64,000 nucleotides of DNA from Mycolicibacterium mageritense (GTDB lineage Bacteria > Actinomycetota > Actinomycetes > Mycobacteriales > Mycobacteriaceae): the NCBI RefSeq assembly GCF_010727475.1, contig NZ_AP022567.1, positions 248,001-312,000 of the forward strand, given 5' to 3'. A program made the position numbers and the translations under genes. Below, piece after piece: positions 51,024 to 59,903 of this stretch (the first letter of the stretch is position 1; every line of letters begins with the position of its first letter). The notes below the pieces were generated by a model that made no database searches, was not told the origin of the DNA, and worked only from the letters and a program-made list of their open reading frames with translations.

Positions 51024-52909
51024 CGCTCCCGATGGGCCGCCGCGCGCTGCAGCAGGCGCCCGCCGAACGCACCCGCGACTTCCGCGGCTCGGCCCTGCGA
51101 CTCGTCAAACTCCTGATGCCGCAACGTGGGCTCGCGATCGCGGTGATCGTGCTCGGTGTCGCGGGTATCGCGATCGGTGTGATCGGCCCGCGCATCCTCG
51201 GCCACGCCACCGACCTTTTGTTCAACGGTGTCATCGGGCGTGAACTGCCGGTCGGCATCACTAAGGAACAAGCCGTCGAAGCCGCGCGGGCCCGCGGTGA
51301 CACGACGTTCGCCGACCTGCTCTCGGGCATGAACGTGGTTCCCGGGCACGGTGTGGACTTCGGCGCGGTGGCCCGCACCCTGGCGTTGGCACTCGGCCTG
51401 TATCTGATTGCCGCGCTGCTGGTCTGGTTGCAGGCCCGGCTGCTCATCGTGGCCGTGCAGCGCACCATGTTGACGCTGCGCGCCGCGGTCGAGGACAAGA
51501 TCCACCGACTCCCGTTGTCCTACTTCGACTCCCGCCAGCGCGGCGAGGTGCTGAGCCGGGTCACCAACGATGTCGACAACATCCAGACATCGGTGTCGAT
51601 GACCATAAGCCAGCTGATGACCGCGGCGCTCACCGTTTTCGCTGTGCTGGTGATGATGCTGACGATCTCACCGCTGCTCACCCTGCTGACCGTGGTGACC
51701 GTGCCGTTGTCGCTGTGGGTGACCCGCTGGATCACCCGGCGTTCGGCGAAACTGTTCGTCGCGCAGTGGCGCAACACCGGGCGGCTCAACGCCCACATCG
51801 AGGAGACCTACAGCGGCTTCACGATCGTCAGGACGTTCGGTCACCGCGCCGCCGCCCGGCAGCGGTTCGCCGAGCTCAACGGCGACGTGTTCGAGGCGAG
51901 CTTCGCCGCACAGTTCTTCTCGGGGCTGGTGTCTCCGGCCACGATGTTCGTCGGCAACCTGAGTTATGTGGCCGTCGCGGTGGTCGGCGGCCTGCAGGTG
52001 GCGACCGGCCAGATCACGCTGGGCAGCATCCAGGCGTTCATCCAGTACGTGCGGCAGTTCAACCAGCCACTCACCCAGATCGCAGGCATGTACAACACTC
52101 TGCAGTCCGGAGTGGCCAGTGCGGAGCGGGTTTTCGAGTTGCTCGACACCGCCGAGGAGCCGCCCGACGCGCCCGCCCGGCTCGACATCCATGCGGGCCG
52201 CGTCGAATTCGAGCAGGTGAACTTCAGCTACCGTCCGGACACTCCGGTGATCGAAGATCTGTCGTTGGTCGCCGAGCCCGGCAGTACCGTCGCCATCGTC
52301 GGCCCGACAGGCGCGGGCAAGACCACGCTGGTGAACCTGCTGATGCGGTTCTACGACGTGGATTCCGGGCGCATCCTCATCGACGGAACCGACATCTCGA
52401 CGGTGGACCGCCAGTCGCTGCGGTCGTCGATCGGCATGGTGTTGCAGGACACCTGGCTGTTCGGCGGCACGATCTACGACAACATCGCATACGGCAGACC
52501 CGAGGCCGATGCCGACGACGTGATCGCCGCCGCCAAAGCCGCGTACGTGGACCGGTTCGTGCACAGCCTGCCCGACGGCTACGACACGCAGGTCAACGAC
52601 GACGGCGGCGCCGTCAGTGCCGGTGAGAAGCAGTTGATCACGATCGCTCGCGCGTTCCTGGCGCGGCCCCAGCTGCTGGTGCTCGACGAGGCGACCAGTT
52701 CGGTGGACACCCGCACCGAACTGCTGATCCAGCATGCGATGACCGAATTACGCAGGGACCGCACGAGTTTCATCATCGCCCACCGGTTGTCGACGATCCG
52801 CGACGCCGACCTGATCCTGGTGATGGACGCCGGCCGGATCGTCGAACGCGGCACGCATGCCGAGCTGGTGGCCCGGCACGGCCGCTATTGGGAGATGACG
52901 CGGCTGTAA
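51020..52909 (+). CDS. ABC exporter half-transporter, partner subunit (Rv1272c-like)
   Basis: This 629-residue TMD-NBD protein has six membrane helices and the NBD motifs AIVGPTGAGKTTLVNLL (Walker A) and LLVLDEATSSVD (Walker B with the catalytic Glu). The signature is altered to AVSAGEKQLITIARAF (SAGEK for SGGQ). Combined with the upstream half, only one composite ATP site keeps both consensus parts. Homologous to Rv1272c, which has been linked to long-chain fatty acid import in M. tuberculosis. The overlapping ATGA with the first half implies tight co-expression. Confidence 0.93.
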   Translation: MTLPMGRRALQQAPAERTRDFRGSALRLVKLLMPQRGLAIAVIVLGVAGIAIGVIGPRILGHATDLLFNGVIGRELPVGITKEQAVEAARARGDTTFADLLSGMNVVPGHGVDFGAVARTLALALGLYLIAALLVWLQARLLIVAVQRTMLTLRAAVEDKIHRLPLSYFDSRQRGEVLSRVTNDVDNIQTSVSMTISQLMTAALTVFAVLVMMLTISPLLTLLTVVTVPLSLWVTRWITRRSAKLFVAQWRNTGRLNAHIEETYSGFTIVRTFGHRAAARQRFAELNGDVFEASFAAQFFSGLVSPATMFVGNLSYVAVAVVGGLQVATGQITLGSIQAFIQYVRQFNQPLTQIAGMYNTLQSGVASAERVFELLDTAEEPPDAPARLDIHAGRVEFEQVNFSYRPDTPVIEDLSLVAEPGSTVAIVGPTGAGKTTLVNLLMRFYDVDSGRILIDGTDISTVDRQSLRSSIGMVLQDTWLFGGTIYDNIAYGRPEADADDVIAAAKAAYVDRFVHSLPDGYDTQVNDDGGAVSAGEKQLITIARAFLARPQLLVLDEATSSVDTRTELLIQHAMTELRRDRTSFIIAHRLSTIRDADLILVMDAGRIVERGTHAELVARHGRYWEMTRL

Positions 52910-52910
52910 C

Positions 52911-52974
52911 CCGCCGAGCAGACACAGAATCGCGTCAACTGCCGTTGTTTCATGCGATTATGCGTGTGCTCGCG
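52911..52974. repeat. GAGCAGAC/GTCTGCTC-type repeat, copy 4
   Basis: CCGCCGAGCAGACACAGAAT starts the left arm (continuing CGCG) and CGATTATGCGTGTGCTCGCG ends the right arm, around a 16-base loop. It lies directly after the exporter stop codon and before the convergent 186-residue gene, and is likely a bidirectional terminator. Confidence 0.65.
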
Positions 52975-52978
52975 CAGG

Positions 52979-53539
52979 TCAGACGCCAGGGCCCTCGGCG
53001 CGCAGATCGTCGACGTTCTTCATGGCCTCGCGCAGCTTGGCCAGCCACTCTTCGGCGTGCTCGCCGACCAGCCGCACCGACCACGCCAGCGCATCGGACC
53101 GCGACCGGGCCACACCGGCGTCGACCAGGGTGTCGAGCACCTGGCGTTCCGGCTGCTTGAGTCGCGTCATCACCGGAACGGCGATGTGGGTGAACAGGAT
53201 CCGCTCCGCCGGAGCACCCGCTCCGGTGCTTACGTCCACGCCCCAGGAGACCTTGCGGCCGAACCGGTCCTGGGCCTCGTCGGCGATGCGCATGCGCTCC
53301 CCGCGGGTCTCCTCGCGGAACCGGGCCGCCCGTCCGGAGGCCCTCGCCTCGCTCTCGGCGTCGGCGGGATCGGGTAGATGACCGATGACGGTGATCTCTT
53401 CGCGGTCGACGATGACGGTGGGGTCACCGGCGAACCAGGTGTCGGGTAGCCGTCCGGCGAACCACTCGGCGGCGTCGCTCGCGTCGGGTTGCTGTGCTTG
53501 TTGCCAGCCGCCGGGGCGGCGGTGATGTTGGTGCTTCAT
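52979..53539 (-). CDS. conserved protein with possible RHH-like C-terminal region
   Basis: This 186-residue protein has no signal or membrane segment. The N-terminal half contains DTWFAGDPTVIVDREEITVIG and Glu/Arg-rich helices. The C-terminal half has RQVLDTLVDAGVARSRSDALAWSV, resembling the strand-helix pattern of ribbon-helix-helix regulators (lDxLVxxGxARSRSxA), then a helical tail. Three direct repeats with an eight-base period lie just in front of its ATG, and no good ribosome site is seen; the sequence allows a leaderless transcript. No family is recognised. Confidence 0.55.
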   Translation of the reverse strand: MKHQHHRRPGGWQQAQQPDASDAAEWFAGRLPDTWFAGDPTVIVDREEITVIGHLPDPADAESEARASGRAARFREETRGERMRIADEAQDRFGRKVSWGVDVSTGAGAPAERILFTHIAVPVMTRLKQPERQVLDTLVDAGVARSRSDALAWSVRLVGEHAEEWLAKLREAMKNVDDLRAEGPGV

Positions 53540-53540
53540 G

Positions 53541-53562
53541 ATTACATAATTACACCGTTACA
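53541..53562. promoter_or_regulatory. three eight-base-period direct repeats before 186-aa gene
   Basis: ATTACA, ATTACA and GTTACA begin at 53541, 53549 and 53557, spaced exactly eight bases. They touch the start codon of the preceding (minus-strand) gene. The A+T content is strikingly higher than around it. This is a candidate operator, possibly autoregulatory. Confidence 0.45.
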
Positions 53563-53613
53563 GCCCTGTGAGCGCGGCGTTCACCGTCGGCGAACGCCGT
53601 GGTGGGCGAGCCG

Positions 53614-53817
53614 CTAGTTGCGCTTCATCAACACCGCCGCACCGCCGACGAGCACCAGCGCCACCAGGAGCAAGGCCGCCCACGCGGTACCGAACACCCA
53701 CCACACGACACCGAGCGCGACGATCGCCGGTGACAGCGCGAACAGCACCAAGCCGGGATGCTGCTTGATGACCGCGGCGGCGCTCTGCGCACGCACCCGG
53801 TCGATTTCCTTTGCCAT
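53614..53817 (-). CDS. small two-helix membrane protein
   Basis: This 67-residue protein has a short cytoplasmic start (MAKEIDRVRAQSAAAVIKQH) and two hydrophobic stretches (LVLFALSPAIVALGVVWWVFG and AALLLVALVLVGGAAVLM), ending with a basic KRN. The ATG MAKEIDRV was chosen over an upstream open frame. It lies divergent to the AIM24 gene. Function unknown; the form suits a small membrane-associated protein. Confidence 0.6.
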   Translation of the reverse strand: MAKEIDRVRAQSAAAVIKQHPGLVLFALSPAIVALGVVWWVFGTAWAALLLVALVLVGGAAVLMKRN

Positions 53818-53902
53818 GTCCACCAGCATGCCAGCGGATAGCCTGGTGTCGTTTCCAATGCCAGACAAATGCTCGAGTACGACCCGACCAGAGGAGAAAA
53901 CG

Positions 53903-54874
53903 GTGAACGGTCAATGGCTGCCGGATCCGGAAGGCCGCTTCGACTACCGCTGGCATGACGGACAGTCCTGGACAGACCAGGTGTCGCACCAGGGCCAGCA
54001 AGGGCGGGCGCCACTCACCGGCGCTCCGGGCGGTGGGCCCGATCCGAGGGACCAGCCGCGGCCCGGACAGCATGAGGCCCGGCCGCAGCAGGGCGGTCAG
54101 CAAGGTGGGCAGCAGTACGGCGGGCAAGGCGGACCCCAAGCCCAGCAGTACGGCGGGCAAGGCGGACCCCAAGCCCAGCAGTACGGCGGGCCGCAGGGCG
54201 ACGGCTTCTCCGGCATCAGCGGCGACCTGGTCGACGGCCGGTTCAGCGAGAAGGAGGCGACTCCCATCGCCAACCAGAACTCGAAACTCCTGCGCGTACG
54301 CCTCGGCGAACCGTTCATGGCCCGGCAGGGCTCGATGGTCGCCTACCAGGGCAATGTCGACTTCGCCTTCGAGGGCGGCGGTGCGGGCAAGTTCCTCAAG
54401 AAGGCACTGACCGGCGAAGGCCTGCCGCTGATGCGGTGCCAGGGCCAGGGCGACGTGTTCCTCGCCGATCAGAGCTTCGACGTACACCTGCTGCAACTGA
54501 CCAACTCCGGCCTGTCGATCAGCGGTAAGAACGTGCTGGCGTTCTCGTCGAGCCTGGACTGGAACATCGAACGCGTCAAAGGCGGCAGCATCGCGACCGG
54601 CGGGCTGTTCAACACCACGCTGCGTGGCACCGGTTGGGTCGCGCTGACCACCGACGGCCCGCCGGTCGTCCTCAACGCCGCCGAAGCCCCCACCTACGCC
54701 GACACCAATGCTGTGGTGGCCTGGTCGGCCAATCTGCAGACGCAGCTCAAGACGAGCTTCAAGGCCGGCGCGCTCATCGGGCGGGGCTCGGGCGAGGCGC
54801 TGCAGGTGGCATTCCACGGACAGGGCTTCGTCATCGTCCAGCCGTCAGAGGGCATCACCGTCCCGACGCAGTGA
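53903..54874 (+). CDS. DUF2510 - AIM24 fusion protein with Gln/Gly-rich linker
   Basis: This 323-residue protein starts at GTG with GAGGAGAAAA upstream. Residues 1-30 are a DUF2510 segment (WLPDPEGRFDYRWHDGQSWTD). A disordered linker of about 65 residues contains QQYGGQGGPQA repeats. From about residue 100 an AIM24 (tryptophan RNA-binding attenuator protein-like) domain follows, with MARQGSMVAYQGNVDFAFEG, TSSLDWNIERVKGG-type strands (AFSSSLDWNIERVKGG) and LFNTTLRGTGWVALTTDG. AIM24 proteins are mitochondrial and bacterial beta-sandwiches of unclear role. Its end overlaps the convergent MFS gene by 20 bases. Confidence 0.82.
   Translation: MNGQWLPDPEGRFDYRWHDGQSWTDQVSHQGQQGRAPLTGAPGGGPDPRDQPRPGQHEARPQQGGQQGGQQYGGQGGPQAQQYGGQGGPQAQQYGGPQGDGFSGISGDLVDGRFSEKEATPIANQNSKLLRVRLGEPFMARQGSMVAYQGNVDFAFEGGGAGKFLKKALTGEGLPLMRCQGQGDVFLADQSFDVHLLQLTNSGLSISGKNVLAFSSSLDWNIERVKGGSIATGGLFNTTLRGTGWVALTTDGPPVVLNAAEAPTYADTNAVVAWSANLQTQLKTSFKAGALIGRGSGEALQVAFHGQGFVIVQPSEGITVPTQ
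54110..54190 (+). repeat. 33-bp tandem repeat in AIM24 gene linker
   Basis: Two identical 33-base units beginning CAGCAGTACGGCGGGCAAGG, followed by a 15-base partial third, encode repeats of QQYGGQGGPQA. Perfect identity at the DNA level suggests recent expansion and possible length variation between strains. Confidence 0.85.
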
Positions 54875-56099
54875 GGATGCGCGGCCGGAGATGACCACGG
54901 CGGTGCAAAACCCACAGCGCAAGCGCGGACACCACACCGACCGCGAGCAGGCCGAGCCACACCAGTTCCGGCCGGTCGACGGCACGCGCCGCGGTGATGG
55001 CCGACCCGGTGGCGAGATTGCCGAGCAGGATGCCGACACCCACGATCGTGTTGTAGAAGCCGTAGTGCGTCGCCACCAGGCGATCACCGGACAGCGACAC
55101 CACGGTGTCCATCTCGAACGGGAACACCGCGGCCGAGCCCAGTGCCAGCAGCGCCGCTGTCGCGAGCAGGGCCACCACACCGAGCCGGCCCGAGTCAGGC
55201 ACCACCGCGACCGGAACGAACGCCACGGCCAGCAGCAGCATCCCGATCACGAGGCTGCGGCCGGCACCCCAGCGCGCCGCGAACCACCGGGTTATGCGTA
55301 GCTGCCCGGCGACCGCGACCAGCCCTGACACCACGAACAATCCTGCCACGACCCAGGATTGGGCTCCGGGCGCCAGGTACGCCGCTTGTAGCGGCAACGC
55401 GAGGTAGACCTGGAAGGACAGCACGTACGACCCGATCATCGCCGCCGCGAACATCAGGAACGAGCGGTTGGCCACGACGCTGCGCCAGTCGTCGAGCACC
55501 GAGCCGCGCTGCGCGGCAGGTTCGGTCGCGTGCCGCGGCAGCGCCAGCAGCTGGGCCACCGTCAGCACCGCGAACACCGCAGCGGCCACCGCGGCGGTCA
55601 CCCGGAAATCCAACGCGATCAAGGCCATTCCGACCAGCGGCCCCAACAGGATCCCCGCCTGGTAGAACACGTTGAACGTGGCGAACGCCTCGACGCGCCG
55701 GTCGCCCGCATCCGCGGCGAGATAGGCCCGCACCGCCGGATTGAACAGTGCCCCGGCGAAACCTGTTGCCGCCGAGGCGATCAGCATGACCGGCAACGAG
55801 TCCGCGAAGACCAGCAGACCGAACCCCGCGGTGCGCAACAGACATCCCGCGACGATCAGCGGCTTGTAGCCGAGCCGGTCGGCCAATGTGCCGCCGACGA
55901 TGAACATGCCCTGCTGCGAGAAGTTGCGAACACCGAGGACCAGGCCCACCGCCCACGCCGCCAATCCCAGTGGCCCGGCAAGAAAACCGGCCAGATAGGG
56001 CATCAGCATGTAGAAGCCGAGGTTGATGCCGAACTGGTTGACCATCAACAGCCGGCTGGGCAGATCGAAGCTGCGGAACTGTGCGACGAGACCGCTCAC
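54855..56099 (-). CDS. MFS transporter next to cysK2 (Rv0849-like)
   Basis: This 414-residue protein has 12 membrane segments. MFS motif A lies in GGTLADRLGYKPLIV. LMPYLAGFLAGPLGLAAWAVG in helices 1-2 and YHFYNTIVGVGI-type segments (THYGFYNTIVGVGILLG) later are typical of drug/metabolite MFS proteins. It starts at GTG overlapping the cysK2-like stop (GTGA), so the two are coupled. In M. tuberculosis Rv0849 follows cysK2 (Rv0848) the same way. It may export a sulfur compound; the substrate is unproven. Confidence 0.87.
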   Translation of the reverse strand: MSGLVAQFRSFDLPSRLLMVNQFGINLGFYMLMPYLAGFLAGPLGLAAWAVGLVLGVRNFSQQGMFIVGGTLADRLGYKPLIVAGCLLRTAGFGLLVFADSLPVMLIASAATGFAGALFNPAVRAYLAADAGDRRVEAFATFNVFYQAGILLGPLVGMALIALDFRVTAAVAAAVFAVLTVAQLLALPRHATEPAAQRGSVLDDWRSVVANRSFLMFAAAMIGSYVLSFQVYLALPLQAAYLAPGAQSWVVAGLFVVSGLVAVAGQLRITRWFAARWGAGRSLVIGMLLLAVAFVPVAVVPDSGRLGVVALLATAALLALGSAAVFPFEMDTVVSLSGDRLVATHYGFYNTIVGVGILLGNLATGSAITAARAVDRPELVWLGLLAVGVVSALALWVLHRRGHLRPRILTASGR

Positions 56100-57184
56100 T
56101 TCGCCACCGCCATCGGATCGACGACGGTCTCGCAGCGGGTCCACGTCTGCACGACGCGCTCGTTCGGGTCGCCGATCGTCTCCGGTTCGTCGGCCGGTCG
56201 GTGATCGAGCAACCCGAGCTCCCGGCAGTAGTCGTCGTTGTAGACGGTGTCGAAATAGCGCTGCGGGCCGTCGGGGAAGACCGCGGCGATCGTGGTGCCG
56301 CGCGGCTGGTTTCGCGCCGCCCACCCGGCGACCAACCCGACCGCGCCGACGCTCCAGCCTCCGCTCGCGTAGTACGTGGCGGCCAGCGTGCGGCATGTCG
56401 CCACGGCGTCGGCCGGTGCGACCCAGTGCACCTCGTCGAACGCGCCGTAGTCGACGTTGCGGGGATAGATGCTCGAGCCAAGACCCCGCATGACGCGCGT
56501 CGCGGCGGGCTGACCGAAGATCGTCGAGCCGATGGTGTCGACCCCGATCAGTCGCATCTGCGGGTTGAACTCGCGCAATACTCGGGCTATCCCGGCGGAA
56601 TGCCCGCCGGTGCCGACCGAGCACACCAGCACGTCGACGTGACCGATCTGCGCGTTGAGTTCGAGCGCGAGCGGCCGGTAGGCCTCGACATTGTCGGGAT
56701 TGTTGTATTGGTCCGGGTACCAGGCGGACGCGTCAGCGGCGAGCAATTCGTTGACCCGGTCGCGGCGGGCCTGTTGCCAGCCGCCGCTGGGGTGCGGTTC
56801 GGCGACCATCGACACCTCGGCGCCGTACGCCGTGAGCATGCGCGCGATGATGGGTTCGAGCCCCGGATCTGTCACCAACGTGACGGGATGGTGGTACACG
56901 GTGCCCGCGAAGGCCAGCCCGAGACCCAGGGTGCCGCTTGTCGATTCGATGATGCGCCCGCCGGGCCTGAGGTCTCCCCTGGCCCGGGCCTGCTCGACCA
57001 TGTGCATCGCGGGCCGGTCTTTCATGCCACCTGGGTTGAATCCTTCGAGCTTCGCCCAGAATCCGCGCCCGTCGGCGGCGAACGGAGCGGAGATCCACAG
57101 CGCCGGGGTATGGCCGACCATGGTGTTGGGCCCGCGGTTTCGGCGCAGGACGTGGAAGGAATGTGCGGACAGGACATGGTTCAT
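56096..57184 (-). CDS. cysK2: CysK2-like PLP-dependent cysteine/S-sulfocysteine synthase
   Basis: This 362-residue fold-type II PLP enzyme has the Schiff-base region EGFNPGGMKDRPAMHM (Lys55), the substrate-loop IIESTSGTLGLGLAF and the phosphate-cup CSVGTGGHSAGI. The cysteine-synthase signature N-P-G/S-x-K-D-R is intact. CysK2 of mycobacteria uses phosphoserine and thiosulfate to make S-sulfocysteine. The chosen ATG is where family similarity starts. It is coupled to the downstream MFS gene, and together they repeat the Rv0848-Rv0849 arrangement. Confidence 0.88.
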   Translation of the reverse strand: MNHVLSAHSFHVLRRNRGPNTMVGHTPALWISAPFAADGRGFWAKLEGFNPGGMKDRPAMHMVEQARARGDLRPGGRIIESTSGTLGLGLAFAGTVYHHPVTLVTDPGLEPIIARMLTAYGAEVSMVAEPHPSGGWQQARRDRVNELLAADASAWYPDQYNNPDNVEAYRPLALELNAQIGHVDVLVCSVGTGGHSAGIARVLREFNPQMRLIGVDTIGSTIFGQPAATRVMRGLGSSIYPRNVDYGAFDEVHWVAPADAVATCRTLAATYYASGGWSVGAVGLVAGWAARNQPRGTTIAAVFPDGPQRYFDTVYNDDYCRELGLLDHRPADEPETIGDPNERVVQTWTRCETVVDPMAVAK

Positions 57185-57257
57185 GGCGTCGCCGTTTCTG
57201 TATCGGAGCCGCGCCTGCGGCAATAGGCTGGACAGCGTTGGGCCACAGCGCATTACG

Positions 57258-57285
57258 CGCTGATGGACTCGCGCTGCGATCAGCG
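57258..57285 (-). terminator. weak hairpin at the end of the copper operon
   Basis: CGCTGAT and ATCAGCG pair around a 14-base loop that overlaps the last stop codon of the copper operon. The stem is only seven bases, so the call is tentative. Confidence 0.3.
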
Positions 57286-57675
57286 GCGCGCGATACAGAT
57301 CCGGAGCAGAAGCGATTGACCCGCGGGCGGGACGCCATGATGGTCAGGTGGCCCTCGCAACGTGCGCACCGCAGCGCACCCGCACACCAGCACGCAGCCC
57401 ACGACGAACGCCACCGCAAGCAGCGCGGCCGCGGTGACGGTGGCCCGGGGCAGCACCGCGGCGGTGAAACTGTCGGGTGCGTGCGGTGTCGAACCGTCAC
57501 CGGCGTGCGGATGGTCCACCAGCACCGCGCTGCCTGGGTCGATCGCGGCCGAGACGGCGTGCGGCAGGTGTACCGGCCGGTCGTGGCCGGCCGCCTGCCA
57601 CTGCCCGGCCAGCACGCCCGCCCACGCCGCGATCGCCAGCACGGCCACCAATCGTGGCAGTCGGGGCACGATCAC
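57280..57675 (-). CDS. small membrane protein downstream of ctpV (Rv0970-like)
   Basis: This 131-residue protein starts at GTG overlapping the ctpV stop (GTGA). It has two hydrophobic stretches (LVAVLAIAAWAGVLAGQWQ near residue 10 and VTAAALLAVAFVVGCVLVCG later) with a loop carrying His residues (HLPHAV, DHPHAGDGSTPHAP). In M. tuberculosis Rv0970, an integral membrane protein, follows ctpV in the csoR operon. The His-rich loop could bind copper, but this is inference. The reading frame upstream belongs to antisense of ctpV and was not used. Confidence 0.65.
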   Translation of the reverse strand: MIVPRLPRLVAVLAIAAWAGVLAGQWQAAGHDRPVHLPHAVSAAIDPGSAVLVDHPHAGDGSTPHAPDSFTAAVLPRATVTAAALLAVAFVVGCVLVCGCAAVRTLRGPPDHHGVPPAGQSLLLRICIARR

Positions 57676-59888
57676 CGGAATCGCCGTAGCCGCAGGCTGT
57701 TGCTCACCACGAACACCGACGAGAACGCCATGGCCGCGCCTGCGAGCATGGGATTGAGCAGGCCCGCCGCGGCCAGTGGCAGCGCAGCGACGTTGTAGGC
57801 GAAGGCCCAGAACAGATTTCCCTTGATGGTCGCCAGGGTTCTGCGGGAAAGCCGGATGGCGTCGGGCGCGGCCCGCAGGTCGCCGCGGACCAGCGTCAGG
57901 TCGCTCGCCTCGATCGCGGCGTCGGTCCCGGTGCCCATCGCCAGGCCCAGATCGGCCTGCGCGAGCGCGGCAGCATCGTTGACCCCGTCGCCCACCATGG
58001 CGACCACGGCGCCGTCGGCCTGCAGCCGCTTGATCACGTCGACCTTGTCCTTGGGCAGCACCTCGGCGTAAACGTCGTCGATACCAACTTGTTCGGCGAT
58101 GGTTCTGGCGGCCGCCTCGTTGTCGCCTGTGAGCATGACCGGGCGCAGGCCCAGGCCGCGCAACTGGGTGATGGCGTCGTGTGACGTGGGCTTGACGGCG
58201 TCGGCCACCACCAGCACGGCCCGCGCCTGACCGTCCCAGCCGACCGCAACGGCGGTGCGACCCTGCTGCTCGGCGGCCCGCACGGCATCGTCGAGCGCTG
58301 CGGGCAGCTGTTGCGCCCAATCCGCGAGCAACCGCCGACGCCCCACCACCACGGCGTGGCCGTCGACGACGCCCTGCACGCCGAGCCCCTCGATGTTGGC
58401 GAAATCTTCGACCGGGGGCAGGTCGCCCACCTTGTCGCGCGCGGCGTGCGCGATGGCGCGCGCGATCGGATGCTCGGACGCGTTCTCCAGCGCACCGGCC
58501 AGCCGCAGCACGTCGGCGACGTCGTCGCCCTCGGCCGTGACGACGTCGAGCAGGGTCATGGTCCCGGTGGTCACGGTGCCGGTCTTGTCGAGCACGATCG
58601 TGTCGACACGCCGCGTCGACTCGAGCACTTCCGGCCCGCGGATCAGGATCCCGAGTTGCGCGCCGCGACCGGTCCCGACCAACAGCGCGGTCGGAGTGGC
58701 CAGCCCGAGCGCGCACGGGCAGGCGATGATGAGCACCGCGACCGCCGCCGTGAACGCGGCTGCGACCGATCCGCCGGTGCCGATCCAGAATCCCAGGGTG
58801 CCCACCGCGAGTGCGATGACGATGGGCACGAAGATGCCGGACACCTTGTCGGCCAGGCGCTGTGCCTGCGCCTTGCCGTTCTGGGCTTCCTCCACGAGCT
58901 GAGCCATCTGCGCGAGCTGCGTGTCGGATCCGATTCGGCTGGCGCGCACCACGAGTCGGCCACCGACGTTGACCGTGGCACCGACCACCTGATCGTCCGG
59001 CCCGACCTCGACGGGCACCGATTCCCCGGTGAGCATCGAGGCGTCGACCGCCGAGGAGCCCTCGATCACCACGCCGTCGGTCGCGATCTTCTCCCCCGGC
59101 CGCACCACGAACTCGTCGCCGACCACCAGCCGCTCTACCGGAATACGTTGCTCCGTACCGTTTTTGAGTACCGCGACGTCCTTGGCGCCGAGTTCCAGCA
59201 GCGCGCGGAGCGCGGCCCCGGCGCGTCGTTTGGACCTGGCTTCGAAATAGCGGCCGGCCAGGATGAAGGTTGTTACACCGGCCGCGACCTCGAGGTAGAT
59301 GTTGCCGGCGCCGTCGGACCGGGAGACGGCCAGCGTGAACGGATGCGTCATGCCTGCCGCCCCGGCGGTGCCCCAGAACAGCGCGTAGACCGACCAACCG
59401 AAGGCCGCCAGGGTGCCCATCGAGATGAGCGTGTCCATGGTGGCGGTGCCGTGGCGCAGGTTGGTCCACGCGGCCCGGTGGAACGGCCACGCGCCCCACA
59501 CCACGACCGGCGCGGCCAGCGTCAGCGAAAGCCATTGCCAGTTGGTGAACTGCAGCGCGGGGATCATCGCCATCGCGATGACCGGAACCGCGAGCGCGGC
59601 CGAGATGATCAGCCGCGTGCGCAGCGCGGCCGTCGGATCGTCCGCACCCGCCTCGGTCTCCGGTTCGGTCTCCGGCAGCTGTGCGGTGTATCCCGCGCCC
59701 TCGACGACCTCGATGAGTTGCGCGGGGGTGACCTCACCGGCGACCCGGACGCTGGCCTTCTCGGTCGCGTAGTTCACGGTGGCGGTGACGCCATCGAGCT
59801 TGTTGAGCTTCTTCTCGATGCGCGCCGCGCACGACGCACACGTCATGCCACCGATCTGCAGTTCGACATGCTCGGTCGCTGTGCTCAT
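57672..59888 (-). CDS. ctpV: CtpV-like copper-exporting P1B-type ATPase
   Basis: This 738-residue ATPase has an N-terminal HMA domain with GGMTCASCAARIEKK (Cys17/Cys20) and eight membrane helices. The transmembrane metal motif is IIACPCALGLATPTA (CPC), with Asp434 in LDKTGTVTTG as the phosphorylated residue. TGES-type (MLTGESVPVEVG) and GDGVNDAAALAQAD hinge motifs follow. These define P1B-1 Cu(I) exporters. It is the third gene of the minus-strand copper operon; the metal is inferred from the CPC motif, HMA and neighbours. Confidence 0.93.
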   Translation of the reverse strand: MSTATEHVELQIGGMTCASCAARIEKKLNKLDGVTATVNYATEKASVRVAGEVTPAQLIEVVEGAGYTAQLPETEPETEAGADDPTAALRTRLIISAALAVPVIAMAMIPALQFTNWQWLSLTLAAPVVVWGAWPFHRAAWTNLRHGTATMDTLISMGTLAAFGWSVYALFWGTAGAAGMTHPFTLAVSRSDGAGNIYLEVAAGVTTFILAGRYFEARSKRRAGAALRALLELGAKDVAVLKNGTEQRIPVERLVVGDEFVVRPGEKIATDGVVIEGSSAVDASMLTGESVPVEVGPDDQVVGATVNVGGRLVVRASRIGSDTQLAQMAQLVEEAQNGKAQAQRLADKVSGIFVPIVIALAVGTLGFWIGTGGSVAAAFTAAVAVLIIACPCALGLATPTALLVGTGRGAQLGILIRGPEVLESTRRVDTIVLDKTGTVTTGTMTLLDVVTAEGDDVADVLRLAGALENASEHPIARAIAHAARDKVGDLPPVEDFANIEGLGVQGVVDGHAVVVGRRRLLADWAQQLPAALDDAVRAAEQQGRTAVAVGWDGQARAVLVVADAVKPTSHDAITQLRGLGLRPVMLTGDNEAAARTIAEQVGIDDVYAEVLPKDKVDVIKRLQADGAVVAMVGDGVNDAAALAQADLGLAMGTGTDAAIEASDLTLVRGDLRAAPDAIRLSRRTLATIKGNLFWAFAYNVAALPLAAAGLLNPMLAGAAMAFSSVFVVSNSLRLRRFR

Positions 59889-59903
59889 GATGTCTCCTGT
59901 CGC

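Noticed and set aside
57676..59535. Upstream extension of the small membrane protein into ctpV
   Set aside because: It is out of frame with ctpV and rich in Arg and Gly; the GTG overlapping the ctpV stop is the credible start.
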